Source: Shewanella psychropiezotolerans (GTDB lineage Bacteria > Pseudomonadota > Gammaproteobacteria > Enterobacterales > Shewanellaceae). From it: DNA of 64,000 nt. Position 1 is the stretch's first letter; each line of letters starts with the position of its first letter. The stretch spans positions 2,658,001 to 2,722,000 of the forward strand of contig NZ_CP041614.1 in assembly GCF_007197555.1 (NCBI RefSeq). Direction: 5' to 3'. Below the pieces are notes generated by a model that did not search any database, was not told where the DNA came from, and saw only the letters and a list, made by a program, of their open reading frames with translations. The position numbers and the translations under genes are program-made. This document shows, one piece after another, positions 20,401 through 28,818 of this stretch.

Positions 20401-20890
20401 GCATGAGATCAAGGTGGATTCAATTCTTGGTCAAGGTTCAGTTTTCTCAATCAGAGTCCCTATGGGCAAAACAATTACTGAGACGCAGGTGAAAAAAACG
20501 GCGGCCATGATCCAGCCTTTAGCCGGTGTTAAGGTATTGTGTATCGATAATGAAGAAACAATTTTAGCGGGGCTGGAGAGTTTACTCAGCCGTTGGCAGT
20601 GTGAAGTGATCTGTGCCACCGATCTTGCCGATGCCAGGATTAAACTGGGTCTCAAGGGGGTCGCACCAGACATCGTATTAGCCGATTATCATCTGGATAA
20701 TGATGAAAATGGTGTCGATGCTATGGATGGCATACGTGCCCTATATGGTAGCCATCTTCCCGGCGTACTTATTACTGCCAATACCAATAAAGAGCTGGTG
20801 GATGAAGTTGAGCGTAAAGGGTATCGCTATATGGCGAAGATGGTGAAGCCCGCCGCGTTGAGAGCCTTAATTTCGAGTCTGGTTAAATAA
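17469..20890 (+). CDS. crbS: CrbS, transporter-like hybrid histidine kinase (one-base frameshift near the start)
   Basis: Sensor kinase of the CrbSR system that controls acs in Vibrio, Pseudomonas and Shewanella. The first part is a sodium/solute symporter-like membrane domain (SLC5 type, about 13 helices, residues 1-510). Then come a PAS-like region (GMSVVDKDLNLVAWNHKYSELY), a short coiled coil, the H-box AAVGHDLMQPLNAARLF, the ATP-binding domain (NFLTNAYRYAKGN, DTGCGIDES, GLGLGLAIA) and a C-terminal receiver with ADYHLDN as phospho-acceptor region. The natural start is ATG 17469 (MNLTIVVGVIAVFYVC). That frame shifts at the G5 run 17536-17540; one added G gives AWGAERW and a 1140-aa protein. 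As read, an open frame begins only at TTG 17513 and lacks most of helix 1. Confidence 0.88.
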
Positions 20891-21010
20891 TACCAAGATT
20901 GAGGGCTGAATATGCCAGCTTGCAATGTGATCGTCAGCTCTTATCGAGTCGTCCTTTTATGAAGGTGTTTTGATAGAATAATGTGGGCCTATTTTTTGGA
21001 GTGGAGCTAG

Positions 21011-21640
21011 ATGAATACAGTAGTCGTCAATAATAGAGTTACAGTCGATAAAAGAGTGGTAAGGCCTTCGAAAGTCGTGTGTGTGGGACGCAATTATGTC
21101 GAGCATATTAAGGAACTCAATAATGAGGTACCCGATGAGATGGTGCTATTTGTTAAGCCAAATTCGGCGATCTCAACTGAGTTGGTGAGTTTTCATCAAG
21201 AGGCGATACATTATGAGGCCGAGTTATGTTTTGTGGTTGAAAATGGACAATTTAGTGCCGTAGGTCTTGGGCTAGACCTCACCAAACGTGGTTTGCAGAG
21301 TCGGCTCAAAGCCAAAGGGCTTCCCTGGGAGAGAGCCAAGGCATTTGATGGCTCTGTGGTATTTTCTGAATTTGTTGCCATTGAGAGTGTAAGTGAGAGC
21401 CTGACATTCGAGCTGATGATCAATGATGTAAGAATACAAGTTGGCACTATCGCGTTAATGCTGAATAAACCCGAGCAAATCTTGGCCGAGATACAGAGTT
21501 TTATGAGTTTAATCGACGGCGATATCGTGATGACTGGCACGCCGAAGGGGGTTGGAGTCGTTAACAGAGACGATAAGTTCAACGCTAAGCTTTACGATAA
21601 AGAGCTGTTACTGACACAAGCTTGTTGGACGGCTCAATAA
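21011..21640 (+). CDS. Fumarylacetoacetate hydrolase (FAH) family protein
   Basis: Member of the FAH superfamily, whose enzymes hydrolyse or decarboxylate beta-diketo or acylpyruvate-type acids using a divalent metal. The 209-aa protein has the typical start KVVCVGRNYVEHIKEL, the metal-ligand stretch HYEAELCFVV, GLGLDLTKRGLQ, GLPWERAKAFDGS, and GDIVMTGTPKGVG near the end. The precise substrate (acylpyruvate or oxaloacetate) cannot be decided. It lies 120 nt after crbS on the same strand, with GGAG before the ATG. A weak hairpin follows at about 21683-21705. Confidence 0.82.
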   Translation: MNTVVVNNRVTVDKRVVRPSKVVCVGRNYVEHIKELNNEVPDEMVLFVKPNSAISTELVSFHQEAIHYEAELCFVVENGQFSAVGLGLDLTKRGLQSRLKAKGLPWERAKAFDGSVVFSEFVAIESVSESLTFELMINDVRIQVGTIALMLNKPEQILAEIQSFMSLIDGDIVMTGTPKGVGVVNRDDKFNAKLYDKELLLTQACWTAQ

Positions 21641-21865
21641 GTCCCGTATTCTACCTTCTTTAAAATTGTTTAAGCCTGTTTAAGGCAAGACGCTCAGTCT
21701 CGCCTTTCTGTCGACTGCTTTCTGTTGCTACTTTCTGTTATTAAGAAGTGCCCACTTACGTAAAAAATAAATGACTCTAACTAGGGCCTTTATGTTTGAA
21801 CTGCCTTCACATGGCCTTGAAGAGGTCATGTCTCTCGCTATTTGTAAAATATTTCAATCAGTGTG
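21641..21865. other. Intergenic, no gene seen
   Basis: Contains a weak imperfect hairpin AGGCAAGAC/GTCTCGCCT just after the FAH gene (about 21683-21705) and nothing else that I can support. Confidence 0.4.
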
Positions 21866-21917
21866 TTGACGAGAAAATAGCCTGGTATATACTTAAATTT
21901 TTTACGCGTGTAAAAAA
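21866..21917 (+). promoter_or_regulatory. Promoter with overlapping operator before the PuuB-like gene
   Basis: TTGACG (21866-21871) and TATACT (21888-21893), 16 nt apart, give a start near 21900. Directly over that point lies a palindrome with perfect 8-bp arms TTTTTTAC (21898-21905) and GTAAAAAA (21910-21917). This geometry fits a repressor site that blocks initiation; the repressor is unknown. Confidence 0.55.
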
Positions 21918-21969
21918 TGTAAAACAACCGAAACAGAAAGATTTGCCTTAGCAAACAGACGGAGAGCCT

Positions 21970-23259
21970 ATGCCAGAACAACGCTGTGATTCTTACTACA
22001 ACGCCACCATCAATGATGAAACACATTATCCTCGGCTGGAGGAAGACATTCGGGTCGATGTGGTCATCATAGGCGGCGGGTTTACCGGCGTTGCGACTGC
22101 GGTGGAGCTAGCGGAAAAAGGAATAAAAGTTGCCATCCTAGAAGCGAACAAGATAGCTTGGGGCGCTACCGGGCGTAATGGCGGCCAGGTGACCGGCAGT
22201 TTGTCCGGTGATGCCGCCATGACGAAACAGCTGCGAAATAGCATAGGCACCGAAGCGGAAGATTATGTCTGGGATCTCAGGTGGCGCGGGCATGAGATCA
22301 TCAAGAGCCGGGTAGCCAAATATAATATCGACTGCGATCTCAAGTTTGGTCATCTGCATACCGCTTACAAACCTGCTCACATGGCAGAGATGGAAAAGAC
22401 TTATGAAGAAGCGCTCTTAAGAGGCATGGGTGATGAGGTGCATCTGTTGTCGAAGCAGGAGATCCCTGACTATCTGGAGACGCCCCTGTACCATGGCGGA
22501 CTACTCAATAAACGCAATATGCACTTACATTCGGTAAACCTGTGTATCGGTGAGGCGCGGGCGGCAGAGATGCAAGGTGCATTGATCTTCGAGCACTCGG
22601 CTGTCATTGATATCTGTGATGGTGACTTAGCAGTAGTCAAAACTGAGCATGGCTCCATCACCGCCAACAGCGTACTATTAGCGGGAAATGCCTACCATAA
22701 ACTGGCACGCAATAAACTCAGTGGCCTCTTGTTTCCCGCATCTTTGGGCAATTGCGCCACGGTAAAGCTCTCTGCCGATGTCGCTAAGGCGATAAATCCT
22801 CATGATGTTGCTGTGTACGACAGTCGGTTTGTGCTCGATTATTATCGAATGACGGCGGATAACCGGCTTATGTTCGGTGGTGGTACAAATTACTCGGGAC
22901 GGGACTCTAAAGATCTGGCAGCTGAATTACGCCCGGCAATTGAGCGGACATTTCCTCGTCTGAAGGGAGTCGATATCGAGTTCGAATGGACAGGTATGGC
23001 CGGTATCGTGGTTAATCGTATTCCACAGCTGGGTAAAGTATCGGCTAATGTTTTTTACTGCCAAGGATACTCGGGTCATGGGGTGGCCACGTCCCATATC
23101 ATGGGGGAGATCATGTCCAAGGCAATCATAGGTCAGCTAACTGAATTTGACTTGTTTGCCGGGATGAAACATATCCGCATTCCCATGAATGAATGGCTGG
23201 GCAATCAGGCTATGGCACTGGGGATGACTTACTACCGGATGATGGAACATTTTCGTTAA
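21970..23259 (+). CDS. FAD-dependent amine oxidase, PuuB/OrdL-like
   Basis: Flavoprotein of the DAO family, resembling gamma-glutamylputrescine oxidase, which oxidises gamma-glutamylated putrescine. The 429-aa sequence has the dinucleotide-binding motif VVIIGGGFTGVATAVELAEKG (about residues 32-52), the flavin motif WGATGRNGGQVTGS, and the C-terminal GYSGHGVATSHIMGE loop characteristic of the family. Start ATG 21970 has GGAGA upstream. No other Puu genes are adjacent, so the substrate is an inference from family. It lies between crbS and crbR but has its own promoter. Confidence 0.82.
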   Translation: MPEQRCDSYYNATINDETHYPRLEEDIRVDVVIIGGGFTGVATAVELAEKGIKVAILEANKIAWGATGRNGGQVTGSLSGDAAMTKQLRNSIGTEAEDYVWDLRWRGHEIIKSRVAKYNIDCDLKFGHLHTAYKPAHMAEMEKTYEEALLRGMGDEVHLLSKQEIPDYLETPLYHGGLLNKRNMHLHSVNLCIGEARAAEMQGALIFEHSAVIDICDGDLAVVKTEHGSITANSVLLAGNAYHKLARNKLSGLLFPASLGNCATVKLSADVAKAINPHDVAVYDSRFVLDYYRMTADNRLMFGGGTNYSGRDSKDLAAELRPAIERTFPRLKGVDIEFEWTGMAGIVVNRIPQLGKVSANVFYCQGYSGHGVATSHIMGEIMSKAIIGQLTEFDLFAGMKHIRIPMNEWLGNQAMALGMTYYRMMEHFR

Positions 23260-23296
23260 TGTCCCCACATTGAGTTTCTATGCTAATCCATAAACT

Positions 23297-23324
23297 AAAA
23301 AGCCAATCTAAATAGATTGGCTTT
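23297..23324. terminator. Bidirectional terminator, oxidase and crbR
   Basis: AAAAGCCAATCTA-AA-TAGATTGGCTTTT sits between the converging genes, with A/T runs on both sides. Confidence 0.85.
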
Positions 23325-23348
23325 TGCTTCAATTACGTCTGAGTTTGA

Positions 23349-24008
23349 CTAGAGCTCTACTTTTTCCATCTCTAACTGCTGCAACGAGATAACGGCTTGG
23401 GTGCGATTTCTCACGCCTAACTTACGAAATATCGCTGTGGCATGAGCCTTGATTGTGGCTTCCGATACACTTAAGTCATAGGCAATTTGCTTATTGAGTA
23501 AGCCTTCGGCAAACATCTGCAGCACCTTGTATTGTTGTGGAGTGAGATCGGCAAGCTTACTGGCCACAAGAGCGGTAGCATCTTCCTTTATCTCCTGTAT
23601 CTCGGCATGATCCGGTAACCAAATATCCCCATAGAGTACCGAGGCCAAGGCGGCAGCCAGTGTTTCCATCGAAGATGACTTAGGAATAAATCCTGAGCTA
23701 CCATAATGGACGGCACGGCTGATGGTCATATTATCTTCATGGGCGGAGATAACGATGACTGGAAGATCGGGAAAGTGGGTTCGCAGATGAATAAGGGTCG
23801 AATACCCGTGGGAGCCAGGCATCTGAAGATCTAACATGACTAAATCATAGGCCTGCTGTTTATTTTCAAGCAGGCTCTGAAGTGCATCGGCACTGTCTGC
23901 TTCGAACCAGTTGGTGTTTGAGAAGGGACCACTCAAGGCTTGTCGTAAGGCGTTACGAAACAGCGGGTGGTCATCGGCAATAATAATGTTTAAATTTTCT
24001 AGCTTCAT
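23349..24008 (-). CDS. crbR: CrbR, LuxR-family response regulator
   Basis: Response regulator expected to receive phosphate from CrbS and activate acs. Receiver domain at residues 1-120 with the acidic pair ADDHP, phospho-acceptor Asp in VMLDLQMPGSHG and Lys in FIPKSSS; a LuxR/NarL helix-turn-helix at about 150-210 (LTPQQYKVLQMFAEGLLNKQIA, VSEATIKAHATAIFRKLGV). 219 aa. The identification as CrbR rests on similarity as I know it and on the nearby crbS and acs. A TTACAT-CA-ATGTAA palindrome (24041-24054) lies 33 bp before the start codon. Confidence 0.85.
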   Translation of the reverse strand: MKLENLNIIIADDHPLFRNALRQALSGPFSNTNWFEADSADALQSLLENKQQAYDLVMLDLQMPGSHGYSTLIHLRTHFPDLPVIVISAHEDNMTISRAVHYGSSGFIPKSSSMETLAAALASVLYGDIWLPDHAEIQEIKEDATALVASKLADLTPQQYKVLQMFAEGLLNKQIAYDLSVSEATIKAHATAIFRKLGVRNRTQAVISLQQLEMEKVEL

Positions 24009-24126
24009 GGCTTTATATTTTATTTCGTTGCGCGTGAAGATTACATCAATGTAACAGAAAAAGTATGGGGGGGACTATTGGTTTATGGGTATTTGGCGGT
24101 GATTTAGCCTTAAAGCCCGATTTTAT

Positions 24127-24140
24127 TCGACTTCGGTCTA
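24127..24140. promoter_or_regulatory. Half-conserved copy of the acs palindrome before crbR
   Basis: TCGACT-TC-GGTCTA keeps one full arm (GGTCTA) and part of the other compared with the box in front of acs. It lies about 120 bp upstream of crbR and may reflect autoregulation. Confidence 0.3.
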
Positions 24141-24180
24141 ACTAGAGGCATACGGAGTTTCAGGGGATGAAAACTATCGG

Positions 24181-24216
24181 GACAATAATCTGGTCATCAA
24201 GGCAGTGATTATTGTC
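24181..24216. other. Perfect 10-bp inverted repeat, loop 16 nt
   Basis: GACAATAATC (24181-24190) and GATTATTGTC (24207-24216). It lies 16 nt beyond the stop of the thioesterase gene, but no T-run follows on the minus strand. It could be a weak terminator, an mRNA 3' stem or a protein site. Confidence 0.45.
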
Positions 24217-24231
24217 ACCGCCTTTTATGAT

Positions 24232-24660
24232 TTATGACCCTTGCGTCCAGACTTGGGTGGGTTGTCTGTCATCATCTATGGCAACGAAGGTGAAGACGCC
24301 TCGAATAGCATGCTCTCTGTGGTCTCTATACATGTCTTCGACAAAGATATTCACTTCGACTTTTAAAGAGGTATTACCCACATGGATAACCCTGGCGATG
24401 ATTTCGGCCAGGCTGCCAGCAGGAATAGCCTTCTTAAAGTCAATCCTGTCCGAGCTCACTGTAACCAGAGGCTTACGGCAGAAGCGAGTGGCGGCGATAA
24501 AGGCGGTTTCGTCCATCCAGGCCAAGGCTTCGCCACCGAAGAGGGTGTTGTGGTGGTTGGTGATGGACGGAAATATGGCCTTGATGACACGGGCTTCGGA
24601 TTGTTCTATACGGGCATTGATCACTGGCGAGCGACATTCGGGTGTTTGGGATAATGGCAT
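24232..24660 (-). CDS. YciA-like acyl-CoA thioesterase
   Basis: Hotdog-fold acyl-CoA thioesterase that hydrolyses acyl-CoA to free acid and CoA. The 142-aa protein has the BACH/YciA-type motif NHHNTLFGGEALAWMDETAFIAATRF (about residues 35-60), with the catalytic Asp in WMDE, and the second core strand VSSDRIDFKKAIPAGSLAE. The plus strand opposite has a slightly longer open frame without family features, which I reject. Confidence 0.85.
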   Translation of the reverse strand: MPLSQTPECRSPVINARIEQSEARVIKAIFPSITNHHNTLFGGEALAWMDETAFIAATRFCRKPLVTVSSDRIDFKKAIPAGSLAEIIARVIHVGNTSLKVEVNIFVEDMYRDHREHAIRGVFTFVAIDDDRQPTQVWTQGS

Positions 24661-25158
24661 ACGGCAACCTAAGGTTATGCTAGTTCAATATTGGCGGAAT
24701 ATAGGCGGAGAATTATAGTGAAACTTCCTGTCTAAAGGAATCATTATTAAACGAGTGTTTTATTGCCGTTTTTAAAACCGATTATCTATGATTTAGCGGT
24801 GTCATTTGTTAAAAAATAAACTGATATTGAGTTTATTTAACCTGAGTTGATTGTATTTAAAATAATAAATACGCATCTATTTCGCATAGTTCATCGCTTG
24901 TGGCGTATTTGTTAGTCTTTGAAAAATAAATGAAAAGTTAGCTAAGTTATAAGAGGTGATTTTATTATTATATTAAACTAATAAACAAATTCAGAATATG
25001 AGTGTAGTTTAAATAGTATCCAAACCACTTCATAACCAATGGCTTGAAGTGAGCGGGTGTAAATACCGATGAAGTTATCTTGCCGTTATGGTTGTTGAGT
25101 TTTGTTGTCTCTGTATTTAGGTATTTCGGTACAACTAAATAATAATAGGAATAATCAA
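24661..25158. other. Long AT-rich leader region of the chitinase gene
   Basis: About 500 bp without a convincing gene. It contains a spaced inverted repeat AAATACGC (24867-24874) / GCGTATTT (24903-24910). An AGGA ribosome binding site at 25147-25150 serves the chitinase ATG. Probably a regulated promoter region; no promoter could be singled out. Confidence 0.4.
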
Positions 25159-28100
25159 ATGAGTAACAAAACTGCATATTTGGGCAGGCGGCACCGCCTC
25201 GCTTTATTAATAAGCACATCGCTTTTGAGTCAAGCCGTGGTCAGCCAAGCTTACGCTGTCGATTGCCAAGGGGTCGCACCTTGGCTAGCCGATACCGTGT
25301 ATGCCAGTACCACACAGGTCACAGAGCAAAATACCCTCTTTCAAAATAAATGGTGGACCACCAACGAGTCACCAGCGGATGCCGGTGAGTGGGGGGTGTG
25401 GGAAACCTTAGGTCAATGCGATGGAGCCTCAAATCAAGCGCCTGTGGTGAACATACTCGCGCCTCAAGCAGGTAGTACAGTCAACCTAAATGATTCGATG
25501 GTGCTTAACGCCGAAGCGACCGACAGTGATGGCACGGTAGACAGCTTGATGTGGACGGCGAACGATATTCCGGTGACCAGCCCTTGGTTAGCACACCTTC
25601 AAGGCGCCGTGGTATTGAAGGTCACCGCTACCGATAATGATGGTGCATCGACTGAGCAGCTGGTTAATATTACTGTGGTGAATAACCAGAATTTATCGCC
25701 TGAGACAGCTATTATTTCGCCAATTAATGACAGCGCTGTCACATCCGGAGACTCGATTCTTATTACTGCAAATGCATCGGATCCCGATGTTGGCGACAGC
25801 ATAGCTAAGGTTGAGCTGCTTGTTGACGGCGTGGTTGTGAGCACAGATACTAGCGATCCCTATGAGTTTAGCTGGATTGCTAGCTATGCGGGAGATCATA
25901 GTCTGCAATCGCGTGCATTTGACTCTCAAAATGACAGCGCTGTCTCTGCGTCAGTCAATATAAACGTTACAGCGGCCAATCAGCTGCCGAGTGTTGAATT
26001 AACCTCTCCGAGTGCCAATTTCAATTTGGTTGTCAATGGTGAACTGTCTATCGGTGCCAATGCCTTGGACAGTGATGGTGATATCGTCTCGGTGAGCTTC
26101 TTCGCCAATGGTGTCTTGATAGAAACAGACACCCTAGCGCCGTATTCGACTCTGTATAGCACAGCGCAAGTGGGCGATCTGTCTATTACGGCCGAAGTGA
26201 CCGATAACCTGGGGGCGAGTGCGCTTTCGAGTGCCATTCTTGGTTATGTGGGTGATAGACCGACAAGCCATGAAGCCTGTCGTCCCGATGGTTTAGAAGG
26301 GGATTCAGTTTATTGTGATATTTATGATGAAAATGGTCGTGAGAAGATGGGCGCCGATCATGCGCGCCGCGTAATTGGTTACTTTACCTCCTGGAGAAAT
26401 GGTACCAACGGCCAGCCAAGTTATCTGGTGAACGATATTCCATGGGATAAGATCACCCATATTAACTATGCATTTGCCCATATCGATGGCAATAACAAGG
26501 TATCGGTTGGTGATCCAAACAGTTTGGAAAACCCCGCAACCAGCATGACTTGGGCGGGAGTGGTCGGCGCCGAGATGGATCCTGAGTACAGCTATAAGGG
26601 ACATTTCAACCTGCTTAATAAGTATAAGAAGTTGCATCCTCAGGTGAAGACCTTGATCTCAATCGGTGGTTGGGCCGAGACCGGTGGCTATTTCGATGAT
26701 ACTGGTAACCGTATTGCCAGTGGTGGTTTCTATGAGATGACCAAGACACAAGCTGGGATCAATACCTTTGCCGATTCTGTGGTGGAGTTCTTGCAAACCT
26801 ATGGTTTCGATGGCGCAGATATTGATTATGAGTATGCCACCTCGATGGCTAAATCCGGTAATCCCGATGACTTTGCCGTCGCCGATCCGCTCAGAGCGAC
26901 CCTATTTGCTCAGTACGACACCTTGATGAAAACCCTGCGTGAGAAGCTTGATACTGCCGGTAAGCAAGACAATAAGCACTACATGCTTACTGTTGCCGCC
27001 CCTGCATCTGGCTATTTGCTGCGCGGCATGGAAGCGTATCAGATGACGCGATTCCTCGATTACGTCAACATTATGAGTTATGACCTACACGGTGCCTGGA
27101 ACGATTTTGTCGGCCATAACGCCGCGCTTTATGATACCGGCGAAGATGCCGAGCTGGCATTTTGGGATGTGTATTCGACTGCGCAATATGGTGGCATTGG
27201 CTACCTCAACACCGACTGGGCCTATCATTATTTCCGCGGCGCCATGCCAGCGGGCCGTATTAATATAGGCTTACCTTACTATACCCGAGGTTGGCAAGGA
27301 GTCACTGGTGGGTTAAACGGTCTGTGGGGTAAGGCGGCATTACCTGATCAAGCCTCTTGTCCATCGGGTACCGGTGAAGGCGACAATAATTGTGGTTATG
27401 GTGCTCAGGGGATAGATAACCTCTGGCACGATCTTGATAAAAACGGCAACGAGATGTTCGCCGGATCTAATCCCATGTGGCATGCCAAGAACCTGGAACA
27501 GGGCATAACCGGCAGTTACCTTGCCAGCTATGGCCTAGATCCTATCAATGATCCTGCCGATGAACTGACGGGAACTTACGAGCGTCATTACGATAATGTC
27601 GCCCAGTCTTCCTGGTTATGGAATCCATCAAAGCAAGTCTACCTGTCTACCGAAGATGAGCAGGCGATGAATACTAAGGTTCAGTATGTGGTCGACAAAG
27701 GTATCGGTGGCGTGATGTTCTGGGAGCTGGCCGGTGATTTTGACTGGTATCCAGAGCGTAACTCTGGCCAAGGCGAGTATTTCATCGGTGAAACGATGAC
27801 AACGATTGCCTACGATAAGTTTGCCAGTGCGACGCCTTACGGCAATACCGTCAGCAACTCTCCTGCGCTGGCTAACGCCTTAGCCTTGAGCGCGAACTTG
27901 TCGGGTTACAAGGTGGGTGACAGTAATTATCCCATTACGCCGACACTCACCATCAGCAACAACAGCCAGAGCACTATACCTGGCGGTGCCGTGTTTGAGT
28001 TTGATATCTCGACGTCGACGTCATCTCAAATAAGCGATCAATCGGGCATGAACTTAGCGGTTGTTACCGATGGGTCAAACGCGGCTTCGGGTAACGTCGG

Positions 28101-28548
28101 CGGCCTGGAAAATGATTTCCATCGGGTTCGCTTTACTTTGCCTAGCTACAAGTCTATCGCGCCTGGTGCCGATTTTGGTGGCACGATTAAGTATTACTTA
28201 CCTGTGTCTATGCCTTCGAACTTCACCGTGTCATTTGATGGGGTTACCTATGACTTTGGTCAAGCAGGGAGCACAGTGCCGGGTGAATGTGAGCTGGATC
28301 CAACGGCGCCGGGTTGTGGTGATACCACACCACCAATATCTGATTCATGTCGTGATGCCAATATCGAACCGTCCGTTATCCCGGCTTATCCGAACTTCCC
28401 TCAAACAGACTGGGCGGGAAATCCCAGTCACGCCACTGGTGGAGACAGGATGAAAGATGAGACGGCCGTATTCGTTGCGCTTTGGTGGACCAATGCCAAG
28501 CCAAGTGCCTCGAGCGGCGATTGGGACTTTGTTTGTAACCTGAACTAG
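25159..28548 (+). CDS. Secreted multidomain chitinase, GH18
   Basis: Endo-acting chitinase that hydrolyses chitin, exported from the cell. From ATG 25159 (AGGA 8 nt upstream) the protein has 1129 aa. Parts in order: signal peptide ending QAYA; a CBM5/12-type chitin-binding module (about 25-78, NKWWTTNESPADAGEWGVWETLGQC); three Ig-like/PKD-type repeats (about 85-370, each starting N-Q-P-V-like); a GH18 catalytic domain from ARRVIGYFTSWRNG, with the signature FDGADIDYEYA containing the catalytic Glu; a linker; and a C-terminal module with CRDAN and VALWWTNAKPSASSGDWDFVC, another CBM5/12-like motif. It is followed by the LPMO gene, a common partnership on chitin. Confidence 0.93.
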   Translation: MSNKTAYLGRRHRLALLISTSLLSQAVVSQAYAVDCQGVAPWLADTVYASTTQVTEQNTLFQNKWWTTNESPADAGEWGVWETLGQCDGASNQAPVVNILAPQAGSTVNLNDSMVLNAEATDSDGTVDSLMWTANDIPVTSPWLAHLQGAVVLKVTATDNDGASTEQLVNITVVNNQNLSPETAIISPINDSAVTSGDSILITANASDPDVGDSIAKVELLVDGVVVSTDTSDPYEFSWIASYAGDHSLQSRAFDSQNDSAVSASVNINVTAANQLPSVELTSPSANFNLVVNGELSIGANALDSDGDIVSVSFFANGVLIETDTLAPYSTLYSTAQVGDLSITAEVTDNLGASALSSAILGYVGDRPTSHEACRPDGLEGDSVYCDIYDENGREKMGADHARRVIGYFTSWRNGTNGQPSYLVNDIPWDKITHINYAFAHIDGNNKVSVGDPNSLENPATSMTWAGVVGAEMDPEYSYKGHFNLLNKYKKLHPQVKTLISIGGWAETGGYFDDTGNRIASGGFYEMTKTQAGINTFADSVVEFLQTYGFDGADIDYEYATSMAKSGNPDDFAVADPLRATLFAQYDTLMKTLREKLDTAGKQDNKHYMLTVAAPASGYLLRGMEAYQMTRFLDYVNIMSYDLHGAWNDFVGHNAALYDTGEDAELAFWDVYSTAQYGGIGYLNTDWAYHYFRGAMPAGRINIGLPYYTRGWQGVTGGLNGLWGKAALPDQASCPSGTGEGDNNCGYGAQGIDNLWHDLDKNGNEMFAGSNPMWHAKNLEQGITGSYLASYGLDPINDPADELTGTYERHYDNVAQSSWLWNPSKQVYLSTEDEQAMNTKVQYVVDKGIGGVMFWELAGDFDWYPERNSGQGEYFIGETMTTIAYDKFASATPYGNTVSNSPALANALALSANLSGYKVGDSNYPITPTLTISNNSQSTIPGGAVFEFDISTSTSSQISDQSGMNLAVVTDGSNAASGNVGGLENDFHRVRFTLPSYKSIAPGADFGGTIKYYLPVSMPSNFTVSFDGVTYDFGQAGSTVPGECELDPTAPGCGDTTPPISDSCRDANIEPSVIPAYPNFPQTDWAGNPSHATGGDRMKDETAVFVALWWTNAKPSASSGDWDFVCNLN

Positions 28549-28623
28549 GTGATGAACTAAGTCATTAACTGCGTAAGTCATCAACTGAATCAGTTTTTTA
28601 ATTAAATAACTGATTGGCTAAGC

Positions 28624-28670
28624 CAGTATTTGAGTGAACCAAACTAAAGGAACGGTTCGCTTAAATACTG
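28624..28670 (+). other. Long stem-loop after the chitinase gene
   Basis: The arms 28624-28640 (CAGTATTTGAGTGAACC) and 28654-28670 (GGTTCGCTTAAATACTG) form a 17-bp stem in which both non-Watson-Crick positions are G-U wobbles on the plus-strand RNA. The loop is 13 nt. No T-run follows, so it is probably an mRNA-stabilising or processing stem rather than a terminator. Confidence 0.55.
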
Positions 28671-28686
28671 ACTCCAGATCGCTGCA

Positions 28687-28773
28687 ATGGACCTAAGTCG
28701 CGACAGAGCCGCTTATTCAGGCAATCAGTATCAGGCCAAGTGGTGGCTTTTCCCTTGTATTACCCGTTTTTGA
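28687..28773 (+). pseudogene. Relic of a CBM5/12 chitin-binding module
   Basis: A 28-codon open stretch starting ATG 28687 encodes DRAAYSGNQYQAKWW, which has the core of the CBM5/12 signature (compare SLSYQAKWWTQNE in the neighbouring LPMO). It then runs out of similarity and stops at 28771-28773. It has no good ribosome site. It looks like what remains of a lost module or gene between chitinase and LPMO. Confidence 0.5.
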
Positions 28774-28818
28774 TTGAGGCAGACTCAGTGGTACTGCCTA
28801 ATCGATGAGTGAGAAACA

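Noticed and set aside
24212..24718. 168-aa plus-strand open frame, longer than the thioesterase opposite
   Set aside because: The minus strand encodes a clear hotdog thioesterase with conserved motifs; the plus frame shows none.
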